NCBI GenBank assembly: GCA_963732595.1
Contig: CAVSZZ010000002.1
Span: 1,550,001 to 1,614,000, forward strand
Reading direction: 5' to 3'
DNA: 64,000 nt
Source of the DNA: JAFGXF01 sp963732595
Lineage (GTDB): Bacteria; Chloroflexota; Anaerolineae; Anaerolineales; Anaerolineaceae
Shown here: positions 36,265 through 44,778 of the stretch, piece after piece
How the letters are laid out: every line of letters begins with the position of its first letter
Numbering within the stretch: position 1 is the stretch's first letter
Made by a program: the position numbers and the translations under genes
Notes under the pieces: model-generated
Database searches by the model: none
Seen by the model: only the letters and a program-made list of their open reading frames with translations
What the model was told of the DNA's origin: nothing

Positions 36265-36978
36265 CTAGCTCATACCAAGGTAAGTCTTCTTGACCATCTC
36301 ATTGGATTTCAGGGATTTGGTCGTGCCGGCCAGGTTGATCTCGCCGGTTTGCATGACATACCCGCGGCTGGCAACATCCAACGCGATCTGGGTGTTCTGT
36401 TCCACCAGCAGCACCGTGGTGCCTTTTTGGTTGACATCCAGGATACTCTTAAAGATACTTTCGAGCATCTTGGGCGCCAGACCCATGGAAGGTTCATCCA
36501 AAAGCAGAAGACCCGGTCTGGCCACCAGGGCACGTGCGATGGCCAGCATTTGCTGCTCCCCACCTGAAAGTGTGCCGGCCAGCTGGCGCTGGCGTTCCTT
36601 CAGGCGTGGGAACAAGGTATACATGTTTTCGATCTGTTCTCTCACCTGCCTGGGGTCCCTGCAGGTATAAGCGCCCATCTCAAGGTTCTCTTGGGTGGTC
36701 ATCCTGGCGAAGACCTGGCGCCCTTCGGGCACCAATGCGATCCCGCGTGCGACGATCTTGTGCGCTGGCAGACGGGTGATATCCTCTTCCTTGTGAAAAA
36801 GCTTGCCCTGGGTCGGCTTTAATAAACCGCAGATGGTTTTCAGGGTGGTGGTTTTGCCGGCGCCATTGGCACCGATCAGACAGACGATTTCGCCGGGTTC
36901 GATCTCCAGTGAGATGCCGTTCAAGGCGCGAATCTTGCCATAATGGGTGGTGATGTTCTGTAACGATAATAGCGGCAT
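36265..36978 (-). CDS. livF: Branched-chain amino acid ABC transporter ATPase LivF
   Basis: A 237-residue ATPase of the Liv importer. Walker A GANGAGKT (36-43), the LivF-typical EGRQVFARMTTQENLEMGAY, signature LSGGEQQM, Walker B LLLLDEPSMGLAP and H-loop VLLVEQNT are all present. It pairs with LivG to drive uptake of Leu/Ile/Val or related compounds through LivHM. Last gene of the operon, 25 bp after livG. Confidence 0.95.
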   Translation of the reverse strand: MPLLSLQNITTHYGKIRALNGISLEIEPGEIVCLIGANGAGKTTTLKTICGLLKPTQGKLFHKEEDITRLPAHKIVARGIALVPEGRQVFARMTTQENLEMGAYTCRDPRQVREQIENMYTLFPRLKERQRQLAGTLSGGEQQMLAIARALVARPGLLLLDEPSMGLAPKMLESIFKSILDVNQKGTTVLLVEQNTQIALDVASRGYVMQTGEINLAGTTKSLKSNEMVKKTYLGMS

Positions 36979-37003
36979 GGATGTTCCTGGTGATTAGGAT
37001 AGC

Positions 37004-37783
37004 TCAGGCAACCGGCCTGGCCTTGCCAAGGTAGGCTTCGATGACCCGGGAATGACGCTGCACCTCGCGGGGTGTCCCTTCGGCAATTTTACGCCCGAAA
37101 TCCAGAACTGTGACCTGTTCGCTGATGGTCATGATCAGGTGCATGTCATGTTCGATGATCAGGATCGTGATGCCCAACTCGTCGCGCAGCTTGCGGATCA
37201 GGGTGATCATGCTTGTCGTTTCACTGGGGTTCATGCCGGCTGAGGGTTCGTCCAGCAGCAGCAGGCGCGGTTTGCAGGCTACTGCGCGGGCGATTTCGAG
37301 ACGGCGCTGCTCCCCATAGGGCAGGTTGAAGGCCAGCGTATCACCGCATCCCTGAAGGCCGACGAAGGCCAGCACGCGGTTGGCTTCCTCAAGCGCTTCA
37401 CGTTCCTCGCGCATGTGGCGGGCAGAATGGATCAATGCATCGCTGATATTTGACTTCATCCGGCAATGATGCCCGGCCAGGATGTTCTCGAGCGCGGTCA
37501 GGTTGCCATATAAGCGGATGTTCTGGTAGGTGCGGGAGATCCCGCGAATGGCGATCTCATGCGGCGCCAGCCCGACCACCGAGCGGCCTAGAAAGAGGAT
37601 CTCGCCCTCATCCGGACGGTAAAAACCCGTCACGCAGTTGAAACAGGTGGTCTTACCGGCGCCATTCGGACCGATGATGCTTTCAATGGCCGACTCGTTT
37701 ACACTGAAATCCAGATTGCAAATGGCCTCGAGACCTCCAAAGCGCTTGGTTAACATCTTTGTGGAGAGAAGTGTTGCGCTCAC
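37004..37783 (-). CDS. livG: Branched-chain amino acid ABC transporter ATPase LivG
   Basis: A 259-residue ATPase. Walker A GPNGAGKT (38-45), the GISRTYQNIRLYGNLTALEN Q-loop region, the LivG-specific signature LPYGEQRRLEIARA in place of LSGGQ, Walker B LLLLDEPSAGMNP, and an H-loop IEHDMHLIM. The C-terminal EGTPREVQRHSRVIEAYLG is the LivG end. Start overlaps the livM stop by four bases. Confidence 0.95.
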   Translation of the reverse strand: MSATLLSTKMLTKRFGGLEAICNLDFSVNESAIESIIGPNGAGKTTCFNCVTGFYRPDEGEILFLGRSVVGLAPHEIAIRGISRTYQNIRLYGNLTALENILAGHHCRMKSNISDALIHSARHMREEREALEEANRVLAFVGLQGCGDTLAFNLPYGEQRRLEIARAVACKPRLLLLDEPSAGMNPSETTSMITLIRKLRDELGITILIIEHDMHLIMTISEQVTVLDFGRKIAEGTPREVQRHSRVIEAYLGKARPVA

Positions 37784-38796
37784 AATTTACCTTCCTTCGT
37801 CTCAACTGGATGAACACTTTCGAGCTTGGGAGGGATACGGGTCAGGAACCCCTCTGGTTTTAAGATCATCATGACCACCAGCAGAATGCCAAAGATCAAC
37901 ATACGGAAGTCAGATAGCCCGCGCAGCATGTCGGGCAGGGCGATCAGTGCCAGTGCGCCGATGACCACACCATAGACATTGCCCAGGCCTCCCAGGATGA
38001 TCAGGCATAAAATATTGATGGAGGCCATCAAATTGAAATTATCCGGGAAGATCGAACCCTGCCAGCTGGCAAAAATGGCCCCGCCCAGGCCTCCCAGGAA
38101 TGCACCTGCGGCGAAAGCCAGTACTTTATACCTGGTAGTATTGATACCTGACATCTCAGCGACGTCCTCATCTTCACGGATGGCCATCCATGCCCGACCG
38201 GTGCGGGATTTGATCAGCCGGATGGTGAGGAATATAAAGAGGGCGAGCAATACAAATATCAGGTAATAGAAATGCGTACCGGTTTTGAACACCATATCGC
38301 CCAAAACCGGTTTATCAATACCCATGATACCCTGAGAACCATTGGTGACTTTTTTTAGATTTAAAAATAACAGACGGCAGATCTCTGCAAAACCCAGCGT
38401 GACGATAGCCAGGTAATCCCCGCGTAAACGGAGAACCGGGATGCATACCAGTATGCTGATCAGTGCAGCCACCAGACCGGCGATCGGCAAGACCAACCAG
38501 AAAGGCAGGTTCAAGCCAAAATGCTCCGATGCCAGGAAGGCACAGGTATAAGCGCCGATGCCATAATAGGCAGCAAAACCAAGATCAAGCATGCCGGCCA
38601 TGCCCACATGGATCAGCAAGCCCAATCCCAGCAGGATGTATAAGCCGGCGTATCCGATGACGCGCACCCACAGGTTCTTCTGCGGGATCGGCAGCAGTGG
38701 CAGGCCGAGGATCAACACGATGCCCAGGACGCCCAGGGCAATCATCAACCAGCGCTTACCGGTGATCAGGGTGATTAGTTTTTGAAATAATTGCAT
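37780..38796 (-). CDS. livM: Branched-chain amino acid ABC transporter permease LivM
   Basis: A 338-residue membrane subunit with about nine helices. Family elements: GYAGLYILLGLGLLIHVGMAGMLDLGFAAYYGIGAYT, LRLRGDYLAIVTLGFAEICRLL, and SRTGRAWMAIREDEDVAEMSGIN before a GGLGGAIFASWQGSIFPDNF segment. Forms the translocation channel with LivH. It is 13 bp from livH. Confidence 0.94.
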   Translation of the reverse strand: MQLFQKLITLITGKRWLMIALGVLGIVLILGLPLLPIPQKNLWVRVIGYAGLYILLGLGLLIHVGMAGMLDLGFAAYYGIGAYTCAFLASEHFGLNLPFWLVLPIAGLVAALISILVCIPVLRLRGDYLAIVTLGFAEICRLLFLNLKKVTNGSQGIMGIDKPVLGDMVFKTGTHFYYLIFVLLALFIFLTIRLIKSRTGRAWMAIREDEDVAEMSGINTTRYKVLAFAAGAFLGGLGGAIFASWQGSIFPDNFNLMASINILCLIILGGLGNVYGVVIGALALIALPDMLRGLSDFRMLIFGILLVVMMILKPEGFLTRIPPKLESVHPVETKEGKL

Positions 38797-38809
38797 GCCT
38801 GGTTCCCTT

Positions 38810-39832
38810 TCACATTTTTGTGTTGGCTTTTCGGGACCCGAGCAACCCGTTGGGTAAGAACAACAGGCACAGGATCAGGATCACGAAGGCCACGACATCC
38901 TTGTAGACTGCTGGCAGGACCTGGACCGACAGGGATTCCACCAGCCCCAGGACATAACCGCCCAGCATCGCGCCGGGTATGCTGCCGATACCTCCCAGCA
39001 CGGCAGCTGTAAATGCTTTGATTCCGGGGACGAAACCCATATCGACCCGGATCTGTAGATAAAGTAATCCGACCATGACACCGGCCACACCGGCCAATGC
39101 TGAACCGATAAAAAATGTGCGCTGGATGATCTGGTTGACATCCACACCCATCAGAGCTGCCGTATCCTTGCTTTCGGCGACTGCGCGCATGCCCTTTCCC
39201 ATGCGGGTATATTTCACCATCAAGCTCAAAGCCAGCATGATCAGCAGCGATATTACAACGATCATCACACGTACGTAGGTAATGAAGATACCGCCGACGG
39301 TAAAACCGCCGGTACCCAGGATTGTTGGGTAGGTGCGCAGTGCGGATCCGCCGAAGGCAGCCAGCCAGCCGCTGACAGTCGTGATGAATCCGGTCGGGAA
39401 TAACTGAAAATCACCGATATGAATGTTGATGATTGCATTTCCGATCTTGGGGGCCAGGCGTACGATCTCCTGCAAAACGATCGAGGCGCCGATGGCGCTG
39501 ATGAGTGGTGCAAGCCGGCCGGCCTTGCGCAAGGGGCGGTAGGCCAGTCGTTCGACCAGGATGCCGGTCAGGGCGGCACCCAGCGCACCACACAGAAAAG
39601 CCAGGATGATGCTGATAACCGGTTCAGACTGCAGCCAGCCGGCCTCGGCCAGCATCGTCAGGGTGAAGGAACCCCAGTAGGCGCCGACCATGTAGATATC
39701 GCCGTGGGCAAAATTGATCATAACCAGAACCCCGTAGACCATCGAATATCCGAGCGCGATCATGGCATACAGGCTGCCGACGGTGATGCCGTTGATGAGT
39801 TGTTCGAAGAAGAGTTTAAGTTCTGGCGGCAT
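38810..39832 (-). CDS. livH: Branched-chain amino acid ABC transporter permease LivH
   Basis: A 340-residue membrane subunit. It begins FFEQLINGITVGSLYAMIALGYSMVYGVLVMINFAHGDIYMVGAY, the diagnostic LivH start. It later has RVFxxx-type loop TRMGKGMRAVAESKDTAALMGVD and GIGSIPGAMLGGYVLGLVES. Partner of LivM. Separated from the receptor gene by 132 bp containing a strong hairpin. Confidence 0.94.
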   Translation of the reverse strand: MPPELKLFFEQLINGITVGSLYAMIALGYSMVYGVLVMINFAHGDIYMVGAYWGSFTLTMLAEAGWLQSEPVISIILAFLCGALGAALTGILVERLAYRPLRKAGRLAPLISAIGASIVLQEIVRLAPKIGNAIINIHIGDFQLFPTGFITTVSGWLAAFGGSALRTYPTILGTGGFTVGGIFITYVRVMIVVISLLIMLALSLMVKYTRMGKGMRAVAESKDTAALMGVDVNQIIQRTFFIGSALAGVAGVMVGLLYLQIRVDMGFVPGIKAFTAAVLGGIGSIPGAMLGGYVLGLVESLSVQVLPAVYKDVVAFVILILCLLFLPNGLLGSRKANTKM

Positions 39833-39908
39833 GTTGGTCCTGTTTATTCAGTCATCACCTGTCGGGTGAAATCGCCGGCTGTGTGATGCCAGCACCTGAC
39901 AGGGGGAT

Positions 39909-39937
39909 GTGAGAGAGCCGTGAGGCGGCTCTCTCAC
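39909..39937 (-). terminator. Hairpin between receptor and permease genes of the liv operon
   Basis: A perfect 12-bp stem GTGAGAGAGCCG / CGGCTCTCTCAC with a 5-base loop, no T-tract. Located between livK and livH. Such intercistronic hairpins commonly act as partial terminators or 3'-end RNA stabilisers, so that receptor exceeds permease. Confidence 0.7.
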
Positions 39938-39964
39938 AACGATAAGGAGGGAAGCGTATGTCAG

Positions 39965-41206
39965 CTAATTACCGAATGGATATTCCTTGACGGCAGTGAT
40001 CACGCCATCTTTAACCGTGAAGACGGTGATGGAAACGACTTTCAGATCACCCTTTTCGTCAAATTCCAGGTGACCGGTCACACCGGTATAGGGTGTGGCA
40101 CGGATCATATCTGCCAGGGCTTTGCGGCCGATGACCAGGTTGCCATCCGCATCGACTTGGGCAACTTTATCAGCTGCCTGGAGCATGATGGTTGCAGCGT
40201 CGAACGAACCGGGGCCATAGGCGACCGGATCGCCGCCGAACTTAGTGTTGAACTTGGCGGTGAAATCCTCAACACCGGCAGCGCCGGCTACAGCACCGAA
40301 TGTCATAAAGGAACCTTCGGCTGCCTCACCGGCAGCATCCGCAAAGGATGGTTGCGATTTGATGCCATCCGGACCGAAGAACACGCCATCAAAACCGGCC
40401 TGGCCCAATTGCACCACCAGCTTGACACCCTCGGCGTCCATGCCGCCGAAGTAAACAGCTTCAGGAGTGTCTGAATTTACACTGGTAACCACCGCCGAGT
40501 AATCGGACTCGCCACGGGTGATGCCTTCAAATGCGGAGACAGTACCACCGGCTTCCTCGAATTTCTTTTGAACGGCAGCAGCGATGCCCTCACCGTAAAT
40601 ACTCTGGTCATGCAGGACTGCCAGGGATCGAATACCAAGCTCGTTGAACAGGTAGTCAACCGTTACTGTGGCCTGCAGTTCGTCGTTGGCGACCGTGCGG
40701 AAGACGTTCTCAAAGCCCTGGGCGGTGACTGCCACAGCCGTGCTGGAGGGGGTGATCATGATGACGTTATTGGCGCCATAGATGTCCTCGGCCGGGACAG
40801 CCGAGCCGGAGCACATCGGGCCAACCACGCCCAGGATGGCCGGATCTGCTGAGAACTTCTCAGCGACGGTCACACCTGCGGCACCTTCGCAGAGGTCATC
40901 CTGACCTTCTGCGGCGAGCTTCCAGCCTTTCAGGCTGCCACCGAATTCATCGATGGCCAGATTAACACCATTAAGCATGTCGGTTCCGTACACGGCATAC
41001 CCACCGGAAAGAGCCGATGAAAGGCCGACCTTGACCGTTTCACCCGGCTTAAAAACAAGGCTGCCCCATTCATCTTCAGGGGCAGCCGTAGGCGACGTAT
41101 TACCATCTGCAGGGGCAGTCGTAGCCGTAGGTTGCGCAGCTTGACCACAGGCGCTCAACAGGAGGGCGGTGATGGTCAACACGATGATAAAAGCACGATT
41201 TTTCAT
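39965..41206 (-). CDS. livK: Branched-chain amino acid ABC transporter receptor lipoprotein
   Basis: A 413-residue periplasmic-type binding lipoprotein. Signal peptide ends in the lipobox LLSAC (Cys20). A Thr/Pro/Ala-rich linker follows, then the type I binding fold beginning TVKVGLSSALSGGYAVYGTDMLNGVNLA, with GVVGPMCSGSAVP and DGIKSQPSF segments. The ATG at 41206 is used because GGAGAAG precedes it; the TTG 15 bases upstream overlaps that site. First gene of the liv operon. The ligand may be a branched-chain or other amino acid, or an amide. Confidence 0.93.
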   Translation of the reverse strand: MKNRAFIIVLTITALLLSACGQAAQPTATTAPADGNTSPTAAPEDEWGSLVFKPGETVKVGLSSALSGGYAVYGTDMLNGVNLAIDEFGGSLKGWKLAAEGQDDLCEGAAGVTVAEKFSADPAILGVVGPMCSGSAVPAEDIYGANNVIMITPSSTAVAVTAQGFENVFRTVANDELQATVTVDYLFNELGIRSLAVLHDQSIYGEGIAAAVQKKFEEAGGTVSAFEGITRGESDYSAVVTSVNSDTPEAVYFGGMDAEGVKLVVQLGQAGFDGVFFGPDGIKSQPSFADAAGEAAEGSFMTFGAVAGAAGVEDFTAKFNTKFGGDPVAYGPGSFDAATIMLQAADKVAQVDADGNLVIGRKALADMIRATPYTGVTGHLEFDEKGDLKVVSITVFTVKDGVITAVKEYPFGN

Positions 41207-41296
41207 TTTATTCTTCTCCAACTTAGATTTTACGAACGATCTTGCGTTTCTATCTTCTTAGAATGATTGCTTATCGGGCACCTCCTGATAAACAAT

Positions 41297-41323
41297 AAAC
41301 CACCCGCTGGTCGGGTGGTTTTT
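41297..41323. terminator. Terminator-like hairpin upstream of livK
   Basis: AAACCACCCG / CGGGTGGTTT 10-bp stem, 5-base loop, T5 on the plus strand and TTATTGTTTA on the minus strand. In the minus direction it follows a possible 37-codon gene and precedes livK, so it may end that gene or attenuate read-through into livK. Confidence 0.65.
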
Positions 41324-41345
41324 GTTTAAGCTCTGGGATTTCTCT

Positions 41346-41459
41346 TTATTCTTTTATGAGGATTTCCCTTTTCCATCCGACCAGGTGTATTGAACCTAAC
41401 CAATACATGTACATGTAGGTGGCAATCATCAGGATCATCAGGAAAAAGTAAATTTTCAT
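41346..41459 (-). CDS. Possible 37-residue single-helix membrane peptide
   Basis: A short frame starting MKIYFFLMILMIATYMYMYW with one hydrophobic, Met/Tyr-rich helix. A basic tail (GWKREILIKE) follows, as in small membrane regulators. It sits between the livK promoter region and the LuxR-type gene, and ends 23 bp before the hairpin at 41297-41323. The ribosome site is weak (GGAT just before ATG). It could regulate a transporter or be chance. Confidence 0.35.
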   Translation of the reverse strand: MKIYFFLMILMIATYMYMYWLGSIHLVGWKREILIKE

Positions 41460-41708
41460 ATCCGTTTTAAAATAATCCCGCAATTATAGGCTTCATATGA
41501 TATTTGTCAAGTAAAAATATGATATTCAGCGTCTCGAGCATCAGAAATAGTACTATTAGTCCAAAAAGCACTAGTATTAATCGATGATCCAGGCAAATCT
41601 GTATGTTAAATTGGGACTTATCCAGGGCGGAACATCCCCCATCTTTCACCCTTCCCGGTTATCCAGACTATAGGCCATAATCAGGTTGGGTTTTGATCGG
41701 AGGGAATC

Positions 41709-42233
41709 ATGGTTGAATATGAATTTGGATGCAAAGTGATCCTGGTGAGGGAGGGGCGGGTCATAACGCGTTATCAGCTCGATCTGCCGGCAGGCATGCT
41801 GGTCGAGCAGATCCGGAATGGAAAATGGCGTTTCAGGCGGTTTGGGCGAGGTGGCAACCTGACCGCAGTTCAGGCAGGTGAGCAGGTTTACGTTCATGCC
41901 GGTGAAATGGTGATAAACCCTGAAAAGAGACCCCGCGAAACATCTGCGGAAAAGGGAATTACCTCCCCCTTTGTCCCATCATTACTATCCATCCGCCAGC
42001 ACCAGGTCTTGGATGGATTGGCTCGCGGGCAGACTTTGGCCGAGATCGGTTTCCATCTGGGCATTCGTGAGCGGAGTGTGCGTCACCATGTGGACGCGTT
42101 AAAGATCAAGCTCCGGGCGGTTTCGCTCAGCCAGCTGGTCGCCCGGGCGATGGTCGAGGACTGGTTGGAATGCACACCGCCCCAGGGGGGGACTGGGGCG
42201 GGGCGGCGAAGTGATCATCCGAAGAAGCACTGA
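41709..42233 (+). CDS. LuxR-type HTH protein without receiver domain
   Basis: A 174-residue protein. The N-terminal ~75 residues (FGCKVILVREGRVITRYQLDLPAGMLVEQIRNG) look like a small beta-rich domain that I do not recognise. Residues ~95-155 are a LuxR/GerE helix-turn-helix: LSIRQHQVLDGLARGQTLAEIGFHLGIRERSVRHHVDALKIKL. The C-terminal tail is Gly/Arg/Lys-rich and polar. There is no receiver domain, so any signal must be sensed by the N-terminal part. Divergent from liv and upstream of the sugar operon, it may regulate either. Confidence 0.7.
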   Translation: MVEYEFGCKVILVREGRVITRYQLDLPAGMLVEQIRNGKWRFRRFGRGGNLTAVQAGEQVYVHAGEMVINPEKRPRETSAEKGITSPFVPSLLSIRQHQVLDGLARGQTLAEIGFHLGIRERSVRHHVDALKIKLRAVSLSQLVARAMVEDWLECTPPQGGTGAGRRSDHPKKH

Positions 42234-42357
42234 CGCCGTGACGGATTATAACATTACACCCCGATCGATTGACTTGGGGTGGATATTGCTGGTCTTCCAG
42301 GTCAGATAACATGTTAATAAAATATGACATGCGAATGTAATTCTAATCCTATGGGAG

Positions 42358-42386
42358 TTGTATATAACATCAAACAGTCATATAAT
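42358..42386 (+). promoter_or_regulatory. Promoter of the sugar ABC operon
   Basis: TTGTAT (42358-42363), 17-bp spacer, TATAAT (42381-42386), 68 bp upstream of the receptor ATG. Confidence 0.6.
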
Positions 42387-42453
42387 TAACACGCGTAAGT
42401 TGTTGCAAGGTGGATCCATGATCCACCCAACAAATATTCTGAGAGGAGCGAAG

Positions 42454-43743
42454 ATGAACAAGAAACATTTGTACTTTATCGTCGCACTCGTGGTCATAGC
42501 ATCCATGCTTTTGACTTCGTGTGCACCAAAAGAAGAAGCCCCAGCCGCCGGTGGTGACACCCAGGTTGAAGTCTTCTCCTGGTGGACCGGTGGTGGTGAG
42601 GAAGCCGGTTTGAACGCGATGATCGGGATCTGGAACAAAGAGAATCCGGGCATCGAGTTCGTCAATGCGGCCGTTGCCGGTGGTGCTGGCTCGAATGCCA
42701 AAGCCGTGCTGGCCACCCGCCTTTCCGCTGGCGACCCGCCGGATTCCTGGCAGGGACATGCCGGGCAGGAACTGATCGGCACCTACGTAGCTGCCGGCCA
42801 ATTGGAACCCCTGGATGCCCTCTACGAAGCCAATGGCTGGTACGATGTCTTCCCTGCGACCCTCATCCCCTTGATCTCGCAGGATGGACATCCCTATTCC
42901 GTGCCCGTCAATATTCACCGCGCCAATGTCATGTGGTTCAATCCAGCCGTCCTGGCCCAGTACAATGTGGCTGCACCGGATCCCACCAGCTTCGACAGCT
43001 GGATCGCCGCCATGGATGCCCTCAAGGCCGCTGGCATGGAAGCCCCGCTCTCCCTCGGTGAAGCCTGGACTGAGAAACACCTGTTCGAAACCGTCCTGCT
43101 GGCTTCCGTTGGCCCCGATTTCTACAATAAGTTGTGGGCTGGTGAAGCTGACTGGGGTGGTGCCGAAGTGACCACGGCTCTTGACAACTTTGCCAAGGTC
43201 ATGACCTATGTCAATTCCGACTACGCCACGCTCTCCTGGCAGGACGCCTCCAAACTCGTCGCCGATGGCGACGCCGCGTTCAATGTGATGGGCGACTGGG
43301 CTGAAGGATACTTCCGCGTCGACCTGGCGCTGGCTCCCGAAACCGGATATGGCTGGATGGCCGTTCCCGGTACCAAGGGCTCCTATCAGTTCCTTTCTGA
43401 CAGCTTCGTTTGGGCTGTGGGTGCCAAACACCCGGATGCAGTCCAGAAGTGGTTGACCCTGTGCGGTTCCAAGGCAGGTCAGGATGCATTCAATCCTGTT
43501 AAGGGCTCCATCCCCGCCCGCAGCGACGCCGATGTTTCACTCTACGGTGTTTACCTGCAGTCCGCGATGGCCGACTGGAAAGTCGACAAAATCGTCGGCT
43601 CTCTGGCGCACGGTGTGGTTGCCAATGACACCTGGAATACCGCGATCGGCACTTCCCTCGGCCAGTTCCTGACCGATGGTGATCTCGCCGCTTTCCAGGC
43701 TGGCCTGGTAGCTAGCTGCAAAGAATCAGGACCCTGCAAGTAA
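42454..43743 (+). CDS. Sugar ABC transporter substrate-binding lipoprotein
   Basis: A 429-residue CUT1-type receptor. The lipobox LLTSC (Cys23) follows a hydrophobic signal. The domain begins VEVFSWWTGGGEEAGLNAM, close to glucose/mannose-binding receptors of Thermus type, and contains GDPPDSWQGHAGQEL and FNVMGDWAEGYF segments. ATG 42454 has a GAGAGGAG ribosome site; an ATG 96 bases upstream would give a non-signal leader. The operon lacks an ATPase, so a shared MsmK-like ATPase elsewhere is inferred. Confidence 0.92.
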   Translation: MNKKHLYFIVALVVIASMLLTSCAPKEEAPAAGGDTQVEVFSWWTGGGEEAGLNAMIGIWNKENPGIEFVNAAVAGGAGSNAKAVLATRLSAGDPPDSWQGHAGQELIGTYVAAGQLEPLDALYEANGWYDVFPATLIPLISQDGHPYSVPVNIHRANVMWFNPAVLAQYNVAAPDPTSFDSWIAAMDALKAAGMEAPLSLGEAWTEKHLFETVLLASVGPDFYNKLWAGEADWGGAEVTTALDNFAKVMTYVNSDYATLSWQDASKLVADGDAAFNVMGDWAEGYFRVDLALAPETGYGWMAVPGTKGSYQFLSDSFVWAVGAKHPDAVQKWLTLCGSKAGQDAFNPVKGSIPARSDADVSLYGVYLQSAMADWKVDKIVGSLAHGVVANDTWNTAIGTSLGQFLTDGDLAAFQAGLVASCKESGPCK

Positions 43744-43763
43744 CCTGAACATCTGTTGAATCC

Positions 43764-43793
43764 GGTCATCGGGGGAGCAATCCCCCGATGACC
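43764..43793 (+). terminator. Strong hairpin between receptor and permease genes
   Basis: Perfect 13-bp stem GGTCATCGGGGGA / TCCCCCGATGACC with a GCAA (GNRA) loop, 20 bp after the receptor stop and without a clear T-tract. As in the liv operon, it probably sets a high receptor-to-permease ratio. Confidence 0.75.
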
Positions 43794-43887
43794 TCTTATC
43801 ACGATATAATCTCCAACGACATCCTTTTTTTGTAATTATCCATTCATTTTAATTTCCATCTGGAGAATCTACAGATGAGGGGCTCTC

Positions 43888-44778
43888 ATGAGGTATAAAA
43901 AAGAAAAGTGGCTATCCTTCCTGATGGTTTCCCCATCGATCCTGGCGGTGGGTATTTTTGTGTATGGCTTCATCGCATGGACGGTGCGGGTTTCATTCAC
44001 TGATTGGAAGGGGATGATCCCGGATTACACCTTTGTGGGGCTGAAGAATTACATCAATCTCATAACCAGTGATCCACGCTTCATGATCGATGTGCGCAAT
44101 ACGGTGTTATTCACCGTGCCCTTCGTTCTCGGTGCATTGGTCCTGGGCTTGTTGAGCGCTCTTTTAGTCGACCAGGGCTTGAAGGGGGAGGGTTTCTTCA
44201 GAAGCCTGTACTTGTTCCCGATGGCCATCTCCTACATTGTCACCGGTGTCGTCTGGCGCTGGTTGATGAACCCGGCTACCGGTACTCGCATGACCGGCTT
44301 AAATCTGCTGTTCGATCAGATTGGTCTTGGTTTCCTGAATAGTTCTTATACAGCCACACCCACCTTCGGCATGGTCTACATCGCCATCCCGGCCATCTGG
44401 CAGCTCTCCGGATATTGCATGGCCCTTTACCTGGCAGGCTTGCGGGCGATCCCCGATGAACTTAAGGAAGCTGCCCGGGTGGATGGTGCCACCGAATTCG
44501 AGATCTTCCGACACATCATCTTCCCGTTGCTGCGCCCGGTGACCTTCAGCGCCATGATCATTCTCGGGCATATGTCCTTGAAAGCATTTGATCTGATCAT
44601 CGCGGTGGCCGGCAAGCAGTATCCGTTGGACATGCCATCGATTTACATGTGGAATGCGACCTTCGATGCCCACCTGTACGGTACCGGCGCTGCCATCAGC
44701 ATCCTGTTATTGATCAGTGTGGCGCTCCTGATCATTCCCTATCTGAACTACTCGCTGCGGGTGGAGAATAGACAATGA
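43888..44778 (+). CDS. Sugar ABC transporter permease (MalF-like)
   Basis: A 296-residue inner-membrane permease with six helices and the coupling motif EAARVDGA (194-201) that docks the ATPase. Begins YKKEKWLSFLMVSPSILAVGIFVYG. Overlaps the next permease by ATGA. Heterodimer partner of the downstream gene. Confidence 0.92.
   Translation: MRYKKEKWLSFLMVSPSILAVGIFVYGFIAWTVRVSFTDWKGMIPDYTFVGLKNYINLITSDPRFMIDVRNTVLFTVPFVLGALVLGLLSALLVDQGLKGEGFFRSLYLFPMAISYIVTGVVWRWLMNPATGTRMTGLNLLFDQIGLGFLNSSYTATPTFGMVYIAIPAIWQLSGYCMALYLAGLRAIPDELKEAARVDGATEFEIFRHIIFPLLRPVTFSAMIILGHMSLKAFDLIIAVAGKQYPLDMPSIYMWNATFDAHLYGTGAAISILLLISVALLIIPYLNYSLRVENRQ

Noticed and set aside
42370..43431. 353-codon open frame opposite the sugar-binding protein
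   Set aside because: It is a shadow of the high-GC third-position pattern of the real gene, which has a lipobox, ribosome site and family match.
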